Positions 1 through 5,799 of a stretch of 10,795 nt of DNA are shown here, in pieces; position 1 is the stretch's first letter; every line of letters begins with the position of its first letter. Source of the stretch: JBCBSP01 sp964561235 (GTDB taxonomy: Bacteria > Pseudomonadota > Alphaproteobacteria > Caulobacterales > Maricaulaceae); assembly GCA_964561235.1 (NCBI GenBank), contig CAZLOV010000078.1, forward strand, positions 1-10,795, in the 5' to 3' direction. A program made the position numbers and the translations under genes. Below the pieces are notes generated by a model that did not search any database, was not told the origin of the DNA, and saw only the letters and a list, made by a program, of their open reading frames with translations.

Positions 1-791
1 GCCTCAAGGGGCCCAACCACGCCGTCGTTACCGCGTGCTCGACCGGCGCCCACGCCATCGGCGACGCCGCCCGGCTTATTGCTTACGGCGATGCGGACAT
101 GATGCTCGCAGGCGGGGCGGAAAGCGCGATCACGCGGCTGGGCTACGCCAGTTTCGGCGCCCTGCGCGCCCTGTCGACAGGCTTCAACGACCAGCCTGAA
201 AAAGCCTCACGGCCGTGGGACAAGGATCGCGACGGCTTCGTGATGGGCGAAGGCGCAGGCGCTGTGGTGCTCGAGGCGTATGAAGCGGCCAAGGCGCGCG
301 GGGCGACGATCTACGCCGAGGTTAAGGGCTACGGCCTGTCGGGCGACGCCTTCCACATCACCGCGCCGTCAGAAGACGGCGACGGCGCCTACCGCGCCAT
401 GCAGGCCGCGCTGAAGAGCGCCGGGCTGGATGCCGGCGAGGTGGGCTATCTCAACGCGCACGGCACCTCGACGCCCAAGGGCGACGAGATCGAGCTGACC
501 GCGGTTGAGCGCCTGTTCGGCAAGCACGCCGGGAACATGGTCATGTCCTCGACCAAATCCGCGACAGGCCATCTGCTTGGCGCGGCCGGAGCGATGGAGT
601 CGATCTTCGCGATCCTCGCCATGCGCGACGGGATCTGTCCGCCAACCCTCAATCTGGACAATCCCTCGGTTGAAACCCCGCTCAATCTCGCCCCCCACAA
701 GCCGGTGAAGAAGCCGCTCTCGGCGGTTCTGAACAATTCTTTCGGCTTTGGCGGCACGAACGCGTCTGTGATCTTCAGCGCCGTCGAGTAA
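1..791 (+). CDS. fabF: Beta-ketoacyl-ACP synthase II, 3' part (5' end outside window)
   Basis: FabF condenses malonyl-ACP with a growing acyl-ACP in the cytoplasmic type II fatty-acid elongation cycle. The reading frame is open from base 3, giving 262 visible residues; the family is about 415, so roughly 150 N-terminal residues lie upstream. The thiolase-fold triad is intact. The nucleophile Cys in TACSTGAHAIGDA is at bases 36-38, the first His in NAHGTSTPKGDEIE at 459-461, and the second His in SSTKSATGHLLGAAGA at 570-572. The Cys-to-His spacings (141 and 178 residues) are close to those of E. coli FabF. The C-terminal NNSFGFGGTNASVIF motif is complete and the stop is TAA at 789-791. It is followed 32 bp later by mltG on the same strand, the usual alphaproteobacterial order. 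FabB is the main alternative, but the mltG context and sequence favour FabF. Confidence 0.96.
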   Translation, partial: LKGPNHAVVTACSTGAHAIGDAARLIAYGDADMMLAGGAESAITRLGYASFGALRALSTGFNDQPEKASRPWDKDRDGFVMGEGAGAVVLEAYEAAKARGATIYAEVKGYGLSGDAFHITAPSEDGDGAYRAMQAALKSAGLDAGEVGYLNAHGTSTPKGDEIELTAVERLFGKHAGNMVMSSTKSATGHLLGAAGAMESIFAILAMRDGICPPTLNLDNPSVETPLNLAPHKPVKKPLSAVLNNSFGFGGTNASVIFSAVE

Positions 792-802
792 GATCGACGC
801 CG
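779..802 (+). other. Small stem-loop spanning the fabF stop codon
   Basis: CGTCGA at 782-787 is the exact reverse complement of TCGACG at 794-799, around a 6-nt loop that holds the TAA stop. After a C/C mismatch two further pairs can form (779-780 with 801-802). No T-run follows, so it is not a normal intrinsic terminator. It could modulate read-through or mRNA stability between fabF and mltG, or be chance in GC-rich DNA. Confidence 0.25.
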
Positions 803-823
803 GTTCATGCTGTGTGAGGCGCC

Positions 824-1891
824 ATGAGCGAGACGCATCGCCCCGACGCCGATGGTTCCGGGACCGACCGGAAAAAGGGCGGGCTCGGCTTCGTGCGCGT
901 ATTCCTGATTTCGGTGATGGTCGCCATCGCGCTGGCCCTTGTCGCAGCCGCGGCGGGTCTCGGCGGTTACGCCTGGCTTGGCTACAAGTTCACCGAGGAC
1001 GGTCCGGCTCAGGAGGATGCCGTCGTCGTGCTGCCGCGCGGCGCGGGTCTCATCGCCATCGCTTCGCAGCTTGAGCGCGAGGGTCTCATTTCCGACGCCC
1101 GCATCTTCCGGGCGATGATCACGATCGACGGCGGAGACCGCGATCTGCGCGCCGGCGAGTACGCCGTGCCTGCGCGCGCCTCCATGGAGGAGCTTTACCA
1201 GCTCTTCCGTTCGGGCGTGACGATCCAGCATCCCGTCACGGCGGCTGAGGGCCTCACAAGCGCGATGATCGCGCGCATCGTGGCGGAGGCCGACGTGCTC
1301 AGCGGCGAGATCGCCGAGGTTCCGGCCGAGGGCGTGCTGCTGCCGGAAACCTATCTTGTCGCCCGCGGCACGGAGCGCGAAGAGGTGCTCGCCCGCATGT
1401 CCCGCGCGCAGGACGAGCTTCTCGACGCGCTCTGGCCGAACCGTGCGCCGGACCTGCCGTTTGAGACCCGCGAGGAGGCGATCATTCTCGCATCCATCGT
1501 CGAGAAGGAGACCGGCGTGGCGAGCGAACGGCCCCTGGTGGCCAGCGTCTTCGTCAACCGAATGCGCCGCGGCATGCGCCTGGAAAGCGATCCGACGATC
1601 ATTTACGGCATCACGCAGGGCGAACCGCTGGGCCGCGGCATAAGACGCTCCGAACTCGACAACGCTGACAACCCATACAACACCTATCAGAACGACGGTC
1701 TGCCCCCGACGCCCATCTCCAATCCCGGCCGTGACGCGATCGCCGCGGTGCTGAATCCGCCGGATACGGACTATCTCTTTTTCGTCGCCGACGGCACGGG
1801 CGGCCACGCCTTTTCCTCCACCTACGCCGAGCACCGCCGCAATGTCGCCGAGTGGCGGCGTATCGAGCGCGAGCGCGCCGGCCGGCGCTGA
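824..1891 (+). CDS. mltG: Endolytic murein transglycosylase MltG (YceG-like)
   Basis: MltG is an inner-membrane lytic transglycosylase that cuts nascent peptidoglycan strands and so limits glycan chain length. The 355-residue protein has a short basic cytoplasmic N-terminus, one transmembrane helix at about residues 24-48, and a LysM-like subdomain at about 66-130 (VVLPRGAGLIAIASQLEREG). The YceG catalytic domain follows, with the signature ILASIVEKETGVASERPLVA. The expected catalytic glutamate is Glu227 (SIVEKET, by comparison with E. coli Glu218). The SDPTIIYG and YNTYQNDGLPPTPISNPG motifs are also present. ATG at 824 was chosen because GAGG lies at 816-819 and it gives a normal membrane anchor; the spacing is somewhat short. 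It sits between fabF and yicC on the same strand with gaps near 30 bp, so it is probably co-transcribed with them. Confidence 0.96.
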   Translation: MSETHRPDADGSGTDRKKGGLGFVRVFLISVMVAIALALVAAAAGLGGYAWLGYKFTEDGPAQEDAVVVLPRGAGLIAIASQLEREGLISDARIFRAMITIDGGDRDLRAGEYAVPARASMEELYQLFRSGVTIQHPVTAAEGLTSAMIARIVAEADVLSGEIAEVPAEGVLLPETYLVARGTEREEVLARMSRAQDELLDALWPNRAPDLPFETREEAIILASIVEKETGVASERPLVASVFVNRMRRGMRLESDPTIIYGITQGEPLGRGIRRSELDNADNPYNTYQNDGLPPTPISNPGRDAIAAVLNPPDTDYLFFVADGTGGHAFSSTYAEHRRNVAEWRRIERERAGRR

Positions 1892-1921
1892 TCTCCCCGC
1901 GCTGCATTACGGACATCCTTC

Positions 1922-2818
1922 ATGGCCGATCCCGCCCCGATCAGCAGCATGACCGGCTTTTCCCGGATCGAGGCCCACGGCCCGGCAGGGGAAGCGACCA
2001 GCTGGGAGCTGCGCAGCGTCAACGGCAAGGGCTTCGACCTGCGCCTGCGCCTTCCGGCCGGTTTCGACGCGCTCGAGCCGGAGTTGCGCAATCGCGCCAA
2101 GGCGCGCTTCTCCCGCGGGTCGGTGGGCGCCAATCTGAGCGTTGAGCGCCCCGGCGGACTGGTCCCCGTGCGCATCGATGAAGACAGGCTTGGCGCGTAT
2201 GCCGCGCGCGCCCGCGCGCTGGTGGACGCGGGTCTCGCCGCGCCGCCGTCTGCCGACGGCCTTCTCGCGCTCAAGGGCGTGCTTGTGAGCGAAGACGCCG
2301 GAGCCCCCGGAGAAGACGACGCAGCGCTTCAAGAGGCCGTCCTTGGCGCTTTCGACGCCGCGTTGGAGGCGCTTGCCGCGTCGCGGGCGCTTGAAGGCGA
2401 AGCGCTTGAGCGGCTCCTGCGCGGCCATGTCGACGAGATTGAACGGCTGACCGCCGAAGCGGCGGACAATCCCGCTGCGGGTGCGGAGGCGATCCGCGAC
2501 CGTCTGGCGGTCAGGCTCGACGAGCTGCTTCCGAAAGGATACGACGCCGACCGGCTGGCGCAGGAAGCAGCGCTTCTCGCCACGCGCGCCGATGTGCGCG
2601 AGGAAGTCGACAGGCTAAACGGTCATGTCGAGGCGGCGCGCGCCCTGCTTCGCGACGGGAGTCCGTGCGGGCGCAAGCTTGATTTCCTCGCCCAGGAATT
2701 CAACCGCGAGGCCAATACGCTGTGCTCAAAGTCGGCGGACCGGTCGCTCACCGGAACCGGACTCGCGCTCAAGGCCGTCGTCGATCAGCTTCGCGAGCAG
2801 GTGCAGAATGTCGAGTGA
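1922..2818 (+). CDS. yicC: YicC/YloC-family endoribonuclease
   Basis: YicC-family proteins are cytoplasmic RNA-binding endoribonucleases; in E. coli YicC has been linked to small-RNA turnover. The 298-residue protein has both family domains. The N-terminal YicC_N domain begins with the signature MTGFSR (residues 10-15). The C-terminal DUF1732-type domain contains GRKLDFLAQEFNREANT (from about residue 250) and ends LKAVVDQLREQVQNVE, a near-invariant tail in this family. Length is normal. ATG 1922 has only a weak GGA (1911-1913) upstream, which fits translation within an operon. Its stop lies inside the start of gmk (11-bp overlap). The family assignment is secure; the biological substrate in this organism is unknown. 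Confidence 0.93.
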   Translation: MADPAPISSMTGFSRIEAHGPAGEATSWELRSVNGKGFDLRLRLPAGFDALEPELRNRAKARFSRGSVGANLSVERPGGLVPVRIDEDRLGAYAARARALVDAGLAAPPSADGLLALKGVLVSEDAGAPGEDDAALQEAVLGAFDAALEALAASRALEGEALERLLRGHVDEIERLTAEAADNPAAGAEAIRDRLAVRLDELLPKGYDADRLAQEAALLATRADVREEVDRLNGHVEAARALLRDGSPCGRKLDFLAQEFNREANTLCSKSADRSLTGTGLALKAVVDQLREQVQNVE

Positions 2819-3470
2819 CGCCTCTCTGACCGGTCCTGTCTTCCGCGGCCGGCGGCGCGGATTGATGCTCGTCCTGTCCAGCCCGTCAGGCGCCGGCAAG
2901 ACGACGCTCTCAAAGCGCCTGATTGCGCAAAACCCGGATCTCGTGCTCTCGGTGTCCGCCACCACGCGCGCGCCGCGTCCCGGCGAGGTCGACGGTCAGG
3001 ACTATTTCTTCATGACGCGCGAGGCGTTCCAGAACGATATCGAGGCCGGGCGCTTTTATGAGTGGGCGGAGGTGTTCGGGAACTTCTACGGCACGCCGAA
3101 GGCGCCGGTTGAGGACGCGCTTGATGAAGGCCGCGATGTCGTTTTCGACATAGACTGGCAAGGCGCCCGCGCGCTCTCCGCGCAGGCGGCTGCGGATGTG
3201 GTCAAGGTCTTCATCCTTCCGCCGTCGCTCACCCTTCTCAAGCAGCGCCTCGAAAAACGCGGCCAGGACACCGTCGAGGTGATCGCCGGCCGCATGAGCC
3301 GCGCCAAGAGCGAGATCGAACACTGGGCCGAGTATGAGTACATCGTCATCAATGATGACTTTGCGCGCGCTCTGGAGAAGCTGGACCTGATCCTGCACGC
3401 CGAGCGCCTGAAGCGCGAACGTCACCCCTGGCTCGACGGTTTTGTCGGCGCGCTGATGAACGAGGCCTAG
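2808..3470 (+). CDS. gmk: Guanylate kinase
   Basis: Gmk phosphorylates GMP to GDP with ATP in purine nucleotide synthesis and salvage. The protein is 220 residues, slightly above the usual ~207 because of a basic N-terminal lead-in common in alphaproteobacteria. It has the P-loop SSPSGAGKTT at residues 24-33, the GMP-binding segment TTRAPRPGEVDGQDYFF from about 52, the FYGTP motif, and the FDIDWQGA Walker-B-like strand. The frame is open well upstream (from about 2625, inside yicC), but conservation starts near base 2808. ATG 2808 has AGG at 2799-2801 and overlaps the yicC stop by 11 bp, suggesting translational coupling. ATG 2865 is a less likely alternative that would leave almost nothing before the first beta strand. 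The gene ends with TAG and a small hairpin follows. Confidence 0.96.
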   Translation: MSSDASLTGPVFRGRRRGLMLVLSSPSGAGKTTLSKRLIAQNPDLVLSVSATTRAPRPGEVDGQDYFFMTREAFQNDIEAGRFYEWAEVFGNFYGTPKAPVEDALDEGRDVVFDIDWQGARALSAQAAADVVKVFILPPSLTLLKQRLEKRGQDTVEVIAGRMSRAKSEIEHWAEYEYIVINDDFARALEKLDLILHAERLKRERHPWLDGFVGALMNEA

Positions 3471-3476
3471 AGGCGG

Positions 3477-3492
3477 CGGCGTCTCGACGCCG
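3477..3492 (+). terminator. Possible terminator hairpin after gmk
   Basis: CGGCGT at 3477-3482 pairs perfectly with ACGCCG at 3487-3492 around a CTCG tetraloop, starting 6 bp after the gmk stop. The stem is only 6 bp and is followed by AACATAGATTAACC rather than a T-run, so as an intrinsic terminator it is weak. Its position between the housekeeping operon and a separately controlled gene supports a role in ending the fabF-gmk transcript. Confidence 0.35.
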
Positions 3493-3509
3493 AACATAGA
3501 TTAACCAAG

Positions 3510-3526
3510 TGGTACCATTAATACCA
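3510..3526. promoter_or_regulatory. Inverted repeat TGGTA-N7-TACCA upstream of VWA gene
   Basis: TGGTA at 3510-3514 is the exact reverse complement of TACCA at 3522-3526, with a 7-nt spacer, giving a dyad centred near 3518. That is about 58 bp before the start of transcription inferred from the sigma-54-like element. Dyads of this size can bind a dimeric regulator. It overlaps the TTAA boxes and the IHF-like sequence, so these are competing or combined readings of the same DNA. Confidence 0.3.
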
Positions 3527-3534
3527 ATTAATTA
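3522..3534 (+). promoter_or_regulatory. IHF-like site
   Basis: TACCAATTAATTA matches the IHF consensus WATCAANNNNTTR at 8 of 9 specified positions (C instead of T at the third). It lies about 16 bp upstream of the sigma-54-like -24 element, within the region where IHF commonly bends DNA at such promoters. AT-rich DNA yields such matches by chance, so this is suggestive only. Confidence 0.35.
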
Positions 3535-3549
3535 AGAAACTTAGCCTTC

Positions 3550-3565
3550 TGGCAGAGTGTTTGCA
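3550..3565 (+). promoter_or_regulatory. Sigma-54 (RpoN) type -24/-12 promoter
   Basis: TGGCAGAGTGTTTGCA matches the sigma-54 consensus TGGCACGNNNNTTGCW except at the C and G of the CACG part. The decisive GG (3551-3552) and GC (3563-3564) dinucleotides are 10 nt apart, as required, and the base before is a pyrimidine. Taking the GC as about -12, transcription would start near 3576. That leaves a leader of about 33 nt with a strong ribosome-binding site before ATG 3609. Such promoters need a bacterial enhancer-binding protein and often IHF; candidate sites for both lie just upstream. Confidence 0.6.
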
Positions 3566-3599
3566 CCAAGACTCTTCGCAGTCCCATTCCGGGAGGGTC

Positions 3600-3603
3600 G
3601 AGG
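3600..3603 (+). promoter_or_regulatory. Ribosome-binding site fixing the VWA gene start
   Basis: GAGG at 3600-3603 (within GAGGA) precedes ATG 3609 by 5 nt, a near-ideal Shine-Dalgarno. An in-frame TTG at 3561 could extend the gene by 16 codons. That TTG lies inside the -12 element of the sigma-54-like promoter and has no ribosome-binding site, so ATG 3609 is preferred. Confidence 0.75.
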
Positions 3604-3608
3604 ACGTC

Positions 3609-4925
3609 ATGATTGGTTCGTTGCTTAATCGCTTTCGCCAGGCCGCCGGCGGCAACGTCGCGGTCATTTTCGCAGTCGCCGCGCTGCCCTTGACGGCGGC
3701 GGTTGGCGGCGCCGTGGATTTCACACGCTCCAGCGGTGCGGGGGTGGAAGTACAGACCGCGCTCGACAGCGGCGTTCTGGCCGCCGCCTCGCTGAGCCAG
3801 TCGCGGGATCCTGAAGAGGTCGTGCGCGCCTATGTCGAGGCGGCCATCGCCGAATACGGCGGGGTCATCGAAAGCCTGCGCGTGACGGTGAACTCCGACG
3901 TCCAGCTGAATTCGCGCGAGGTCTTCGCGGAGGCCGAAATCAGCATGCCGACGCTGTTTCTCGGCGTGGTCGGCATCGACAGCCTCACGGTGCTCCGCAC
4001 GTCGGAAGCCTTCGAGCAGCTTGTCGATATCGAAATCTCCCTGGTGCTCGACGTCTCCTCATCGATGGGCGGAAGCAAGATCGACGACCTCCGCGAGGCG
4101 GCGATCGACTTTGTCGAAACCGTGCTGGATGAGGACAATATCGATCACACCAGCGTTTCGATCATTCCCTACGGCGGCACCGTCAGGCTCCCGTCCTCGT
4201 TCTTCCGCTTCGTCGATACAAGCGTCGCGAGCGCATCGGACGCGGACGACTGGAACGGCTGCCTCGAGCTTCCCGGCGCACACGTCGATCGCGTGGCGCT
4301 CGATCTCGGCGGCTATGACGACACCCCGGAATTCACCGTCTGGAACCCCGGCAACAACTGGTGCCCGCCGGACGAGGAAGCCGTCGCGGTGTTCCTGTCG
4401 AACAGCGTCAGCGAGCTGACGGCGCTGCTCAGCCAGTTCGACAATCCGATTCTGTCGGACGGCACCGGCACCGACATCGCCACGGGTTGGGGCATGCGCG
4501 CGCTGGACCCAAGCTGGCGCAATCAGCTGGGCGGCGACTTCCCGGATCGTCCCGTGGACTACACCGATGAAGAGACGCTGAAGGTCATGGTGGTCATGAC
4601 CGACGGCGGCATCACACAGCAGCGCCGTCCGCGGAGCTCGTGGGAAGAAGGCGAAGACAATCCGCATGTCGGCACAGGCGGTACGTACGACTTCTACAAT
4701 ACAAGCACCGCTCGGAGTAACTTCACGGACGCGTGCGAATACGCCAAGGACAATGGCGTGCAGGTCTACACGATCGCGTTCCAGGTGAACAATTCCAGCC
4801 ATCGCCAGCTGATGGAGGATTGCGCCTCCGGCACGCGGTCGTACTACAACGTCTCAAATACGGACATCGGCGCGGCATTCTCCTCGATCGCCGGCGAGAT
4901 CAATCAGCTCCGCCTGCGTCAGTAG
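3609..4925 (+). CDS. Membrane-anchored VWA-domain Tad/TadG-like pilus-associated protein
   Basis: The 438-residue protein begins with a TadE/TadG-like N-terminus: a short basic stretch (LLNRFRQAAGGN) followed by one hydrophobic segment at about residues 16-37, ending AVGGAVDFTR. A von Willebrand factor A domain starts near 141. Its metal-ion (MIDAS) site looks intact: DVSSS at Asp148-Ser152, a threonine in SDGTGTDIATG (about 286-288), and Asp332 in VVMTDGG. Four cysteines (218, 252, 376, 405), all in the presumed extracytoplasmic part, could form two disulfides. Related proteins are minor or accessory components of Tad (Flp) pili, with the VWA domain outside the inner membrane binding partners or surfaces. 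No other tad gene is visible, so this copy is an orphan here. It has its own upstream regulatory region and lies between two conserved operons. Its 3' end overlaps rsmA by 26 bp on the opposite strand. The family is clear; the exact role is inference. Confidence 0.85.
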   Translation: MIGSLLNRFRQAAGGNVAVIFAVAALPLTAAVGGAVDFTRSSGAGVEVQTALDSGVLAAASLSQSRDPEEVVRAYVEAAIAEYGGVIESLRVTVNSDVQLNSREVFAEAEISMPTLFLGVVGIDSLTVLRTSEAFEQLVDIEISLVLDVSSSMGGSKIDDLREAAIDFVETVLDEDNIDHTSVSIIPYGGTVRLPSSFFRFVDTSVASASDADDWNGCLELPGAHVDRVALDLGGYDDTPEFTVWNPGNNWCPPDEEAVAVFLSNSVSELTALLSQFDNPILSDGTGTDIATGWGMRALDPSWRNQLGGDFPDRPVDYTDEETLKVMVVMTDGGITQQRRPRSSWEEGEDNPHVGTGGTYDFYNTSTARSNFTDACEYAKDNGVQVYTIAFQVNNSSHRQLMEDCASGTRSYYNVSNTDIGAAFSSIAGEINQLRLRQ

Positions 4926-5799
4926 AGCCGTCCGAACCGTCCTTCGCCGAACGCCAGGCGCGCGCGAGCCGGAAGAATCCTTCCGGCTCGACGCGTTCTG
5001 CGCGCAGCGACGGCTCTATGCCGGCTTCCAACAGCAAGGCCTCGGATGAGACCCCGCATCGCGCCGCCGCCAAGCCGAGGCTTTTCCGCAGCGTCTTGCG
5101 GCGCTGGCCGAACGCGGCTGCGGTGACGGTCTCAAGCGCCTCGACATCTTCGAACGGGCTTTCCAGCGGCTCGAAGAGCACGACTGCGCTGTCGACTTTC
5201 GGCGGCGGGGTAAAAGCGCGCGCGGGCAGAGTGAAGAGATAGCGCGGCTTCGAGCGCGCCGCGGCGATCACGGCAAGGCGGCCATAGGCGTCCTCGCCGA
5301 CACGCGCCACCACCCGCTCGGCGACCTCCTTCTGGAACATGAGCGCCATGCGCGCCCACCAGACGGGCTCCGCGCAAAGCCATTTGATCAACAGCGCCGT
5401 GCCGACATTGTAGGGCAGGTTGCTGGCGATCATGCGCCGCCTCAGCGAGGGGGCGAGCGGTTTCAGCCCCGCTTCGTCGACGGCGAGCGCATCCGCCTCG
5501 ACAAGGCTCAGCCGGCCGTCATAGGGGGCGCTGACCTCCTCCAGCGCCGGCATGAAGCGGCGGTCTTTCTCAACGGCGACGACCTCGCCGGCGTTCTCCG
5601 CAAGAAGCGCGCGGGTCAGGCCGCCGGGGCCGGGGCCGACCTCGATTACCTGCACCTCGCTTATGTCGCCCAGCGCGCGCGCAATCTTGGCGGTGATGTT
5701 GAGGTCCATGAGGAAGTGCTGGCCGAAGCGCTTGTCCGCGCCAAGGCCATGAGCGGCGATGACCTCGCGCAGCGGCGGAAGCGCGCCGGACGCGCTCAC
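4900..5799 (-). CDS. rsmA: 16S rRNA (adenine1518-N6/adenine1519-N6)-dimethyltransferase
   Basis: RsmA (KsgA) uses S-adenosylmethionine to dimethylate two adjacent adenines in helix 45 of 16S rRNA late in 30S assembly. The 299-residue protein has the family N-terminus with KRFGQHFL (residues 23-30), SAM motif I as VIEVGPGPGGLT (51-62), the acidic VEKD loop (76-79), and the catalytic NLPYNVGT motif (127-134). The C-terminal helical domain includes FTPPPKVDSAVV and FGQRRKTLRKSL. Length is slightly above the usual ~275 because of a tail of about 15 residues (SAKDGSDGSTDAGGAD). The start is GTG at 5799-5797, forming a GTGA overlap with the pdxA stop and implying coupled translation. Its last 26 bp overlap the convergent VWA gene. 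Confidence 0.95.
   Translation of the reverse strand: MSASGALPPLREVIAAHGLGADKRFGQHFLMDLNITAKIARALGDISEVQVIEVGPGPGGLTRALLAENAGEVVAVEKDRRFMPALEEVSAPYDGRLSLVEADALAVDEAGLKPLAPSLRRRMIASNLPYNVGTALLIKWLCAEPVWWARMALMFQKEVAERVVARVGEDAYGRLAVIAAARSKPRYLFTLPARAFTPPPKVDSAVVLFEPLESPFEDVEALETVTAAAFGQRRKTLRKSLGLAAARCGVSSEALLLEAGIEPSLRAERVEPEGFFRLARAWRSAKDGSDGSTDAGGAD
4965..4990. terminator. 11-bp perfect hairpin inside rsmA 3' end
   Basis: CGAGCCGGAAG (4965-4975) and CTTCCGGCTCG (4980-4990) are perfect reverse complements around a 4-nt AATC loop. It lies 39 bp after the VWA stop codon, so on the plus strand it is well placed to end that transcript. No T-run follows (ACGCGTTCT), so pausing plus Rho, or protection of the 3' end, is more likely than classical intrinsic termination. 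On the minus strand the same bases encode EPEGFFRLA of RsmA, a conserved-looking segment, so the symmetry may be partly a by-product of coding. Confidence 0.4.

Larger units (their letters stand above)
3501..3535 (+). promoter_or_regulatory. TTAA-box cluster, possible CtrA-type regulator site
   Basis: Four TTAA tetramers occur within 35 bp (3501-3504, 3518-3521, 3528-3531, 3532-3535) in otherwise GC-rich DNA. The first reads TTAACCA, close to the CtrA half-site TTAACCAT known in alphaproteobacteria. The second and third are separated by 6 nt; the classical CtrA consensus TTAA-N7-TTAA has 7. CtrA controls pilus and motility genes in Caulobacter, so a site here would make sense. The spacing mismatch and general AT-richness keep confidence low. 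Confidence 0.35.

Noticed and set aside
446..1834. Long open frame (462 codons) on the minus strand across fabF and mltG
   Set aside because: It is antisense to two well-conserved genes and reads as a low-information Arg/Ala/Gly/His-rich product with no family motif. Long antisense frames are common in GC-rich DNA because stop codons are rare.
3561..3608. Upstream TTG start extending the VWA protein by 16 residues
   Set aside because: The TTG lacks a ribosome-binding site and falls in the -12 part of the sigma-54-like promoter. The extension (HQDSSQSHSGRVEDV) is polar and would precede the normal basic-plus-hydrophobic anchor. ATG 3609 has an excellent GAGG.
4059..4802. 247-codon minus-strand frame opposite the VWA gene
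   Set aside because: The plus-strand frame has clear VWA MIDAS motifs. The minus-strand product has no motif and is a shadow of it.
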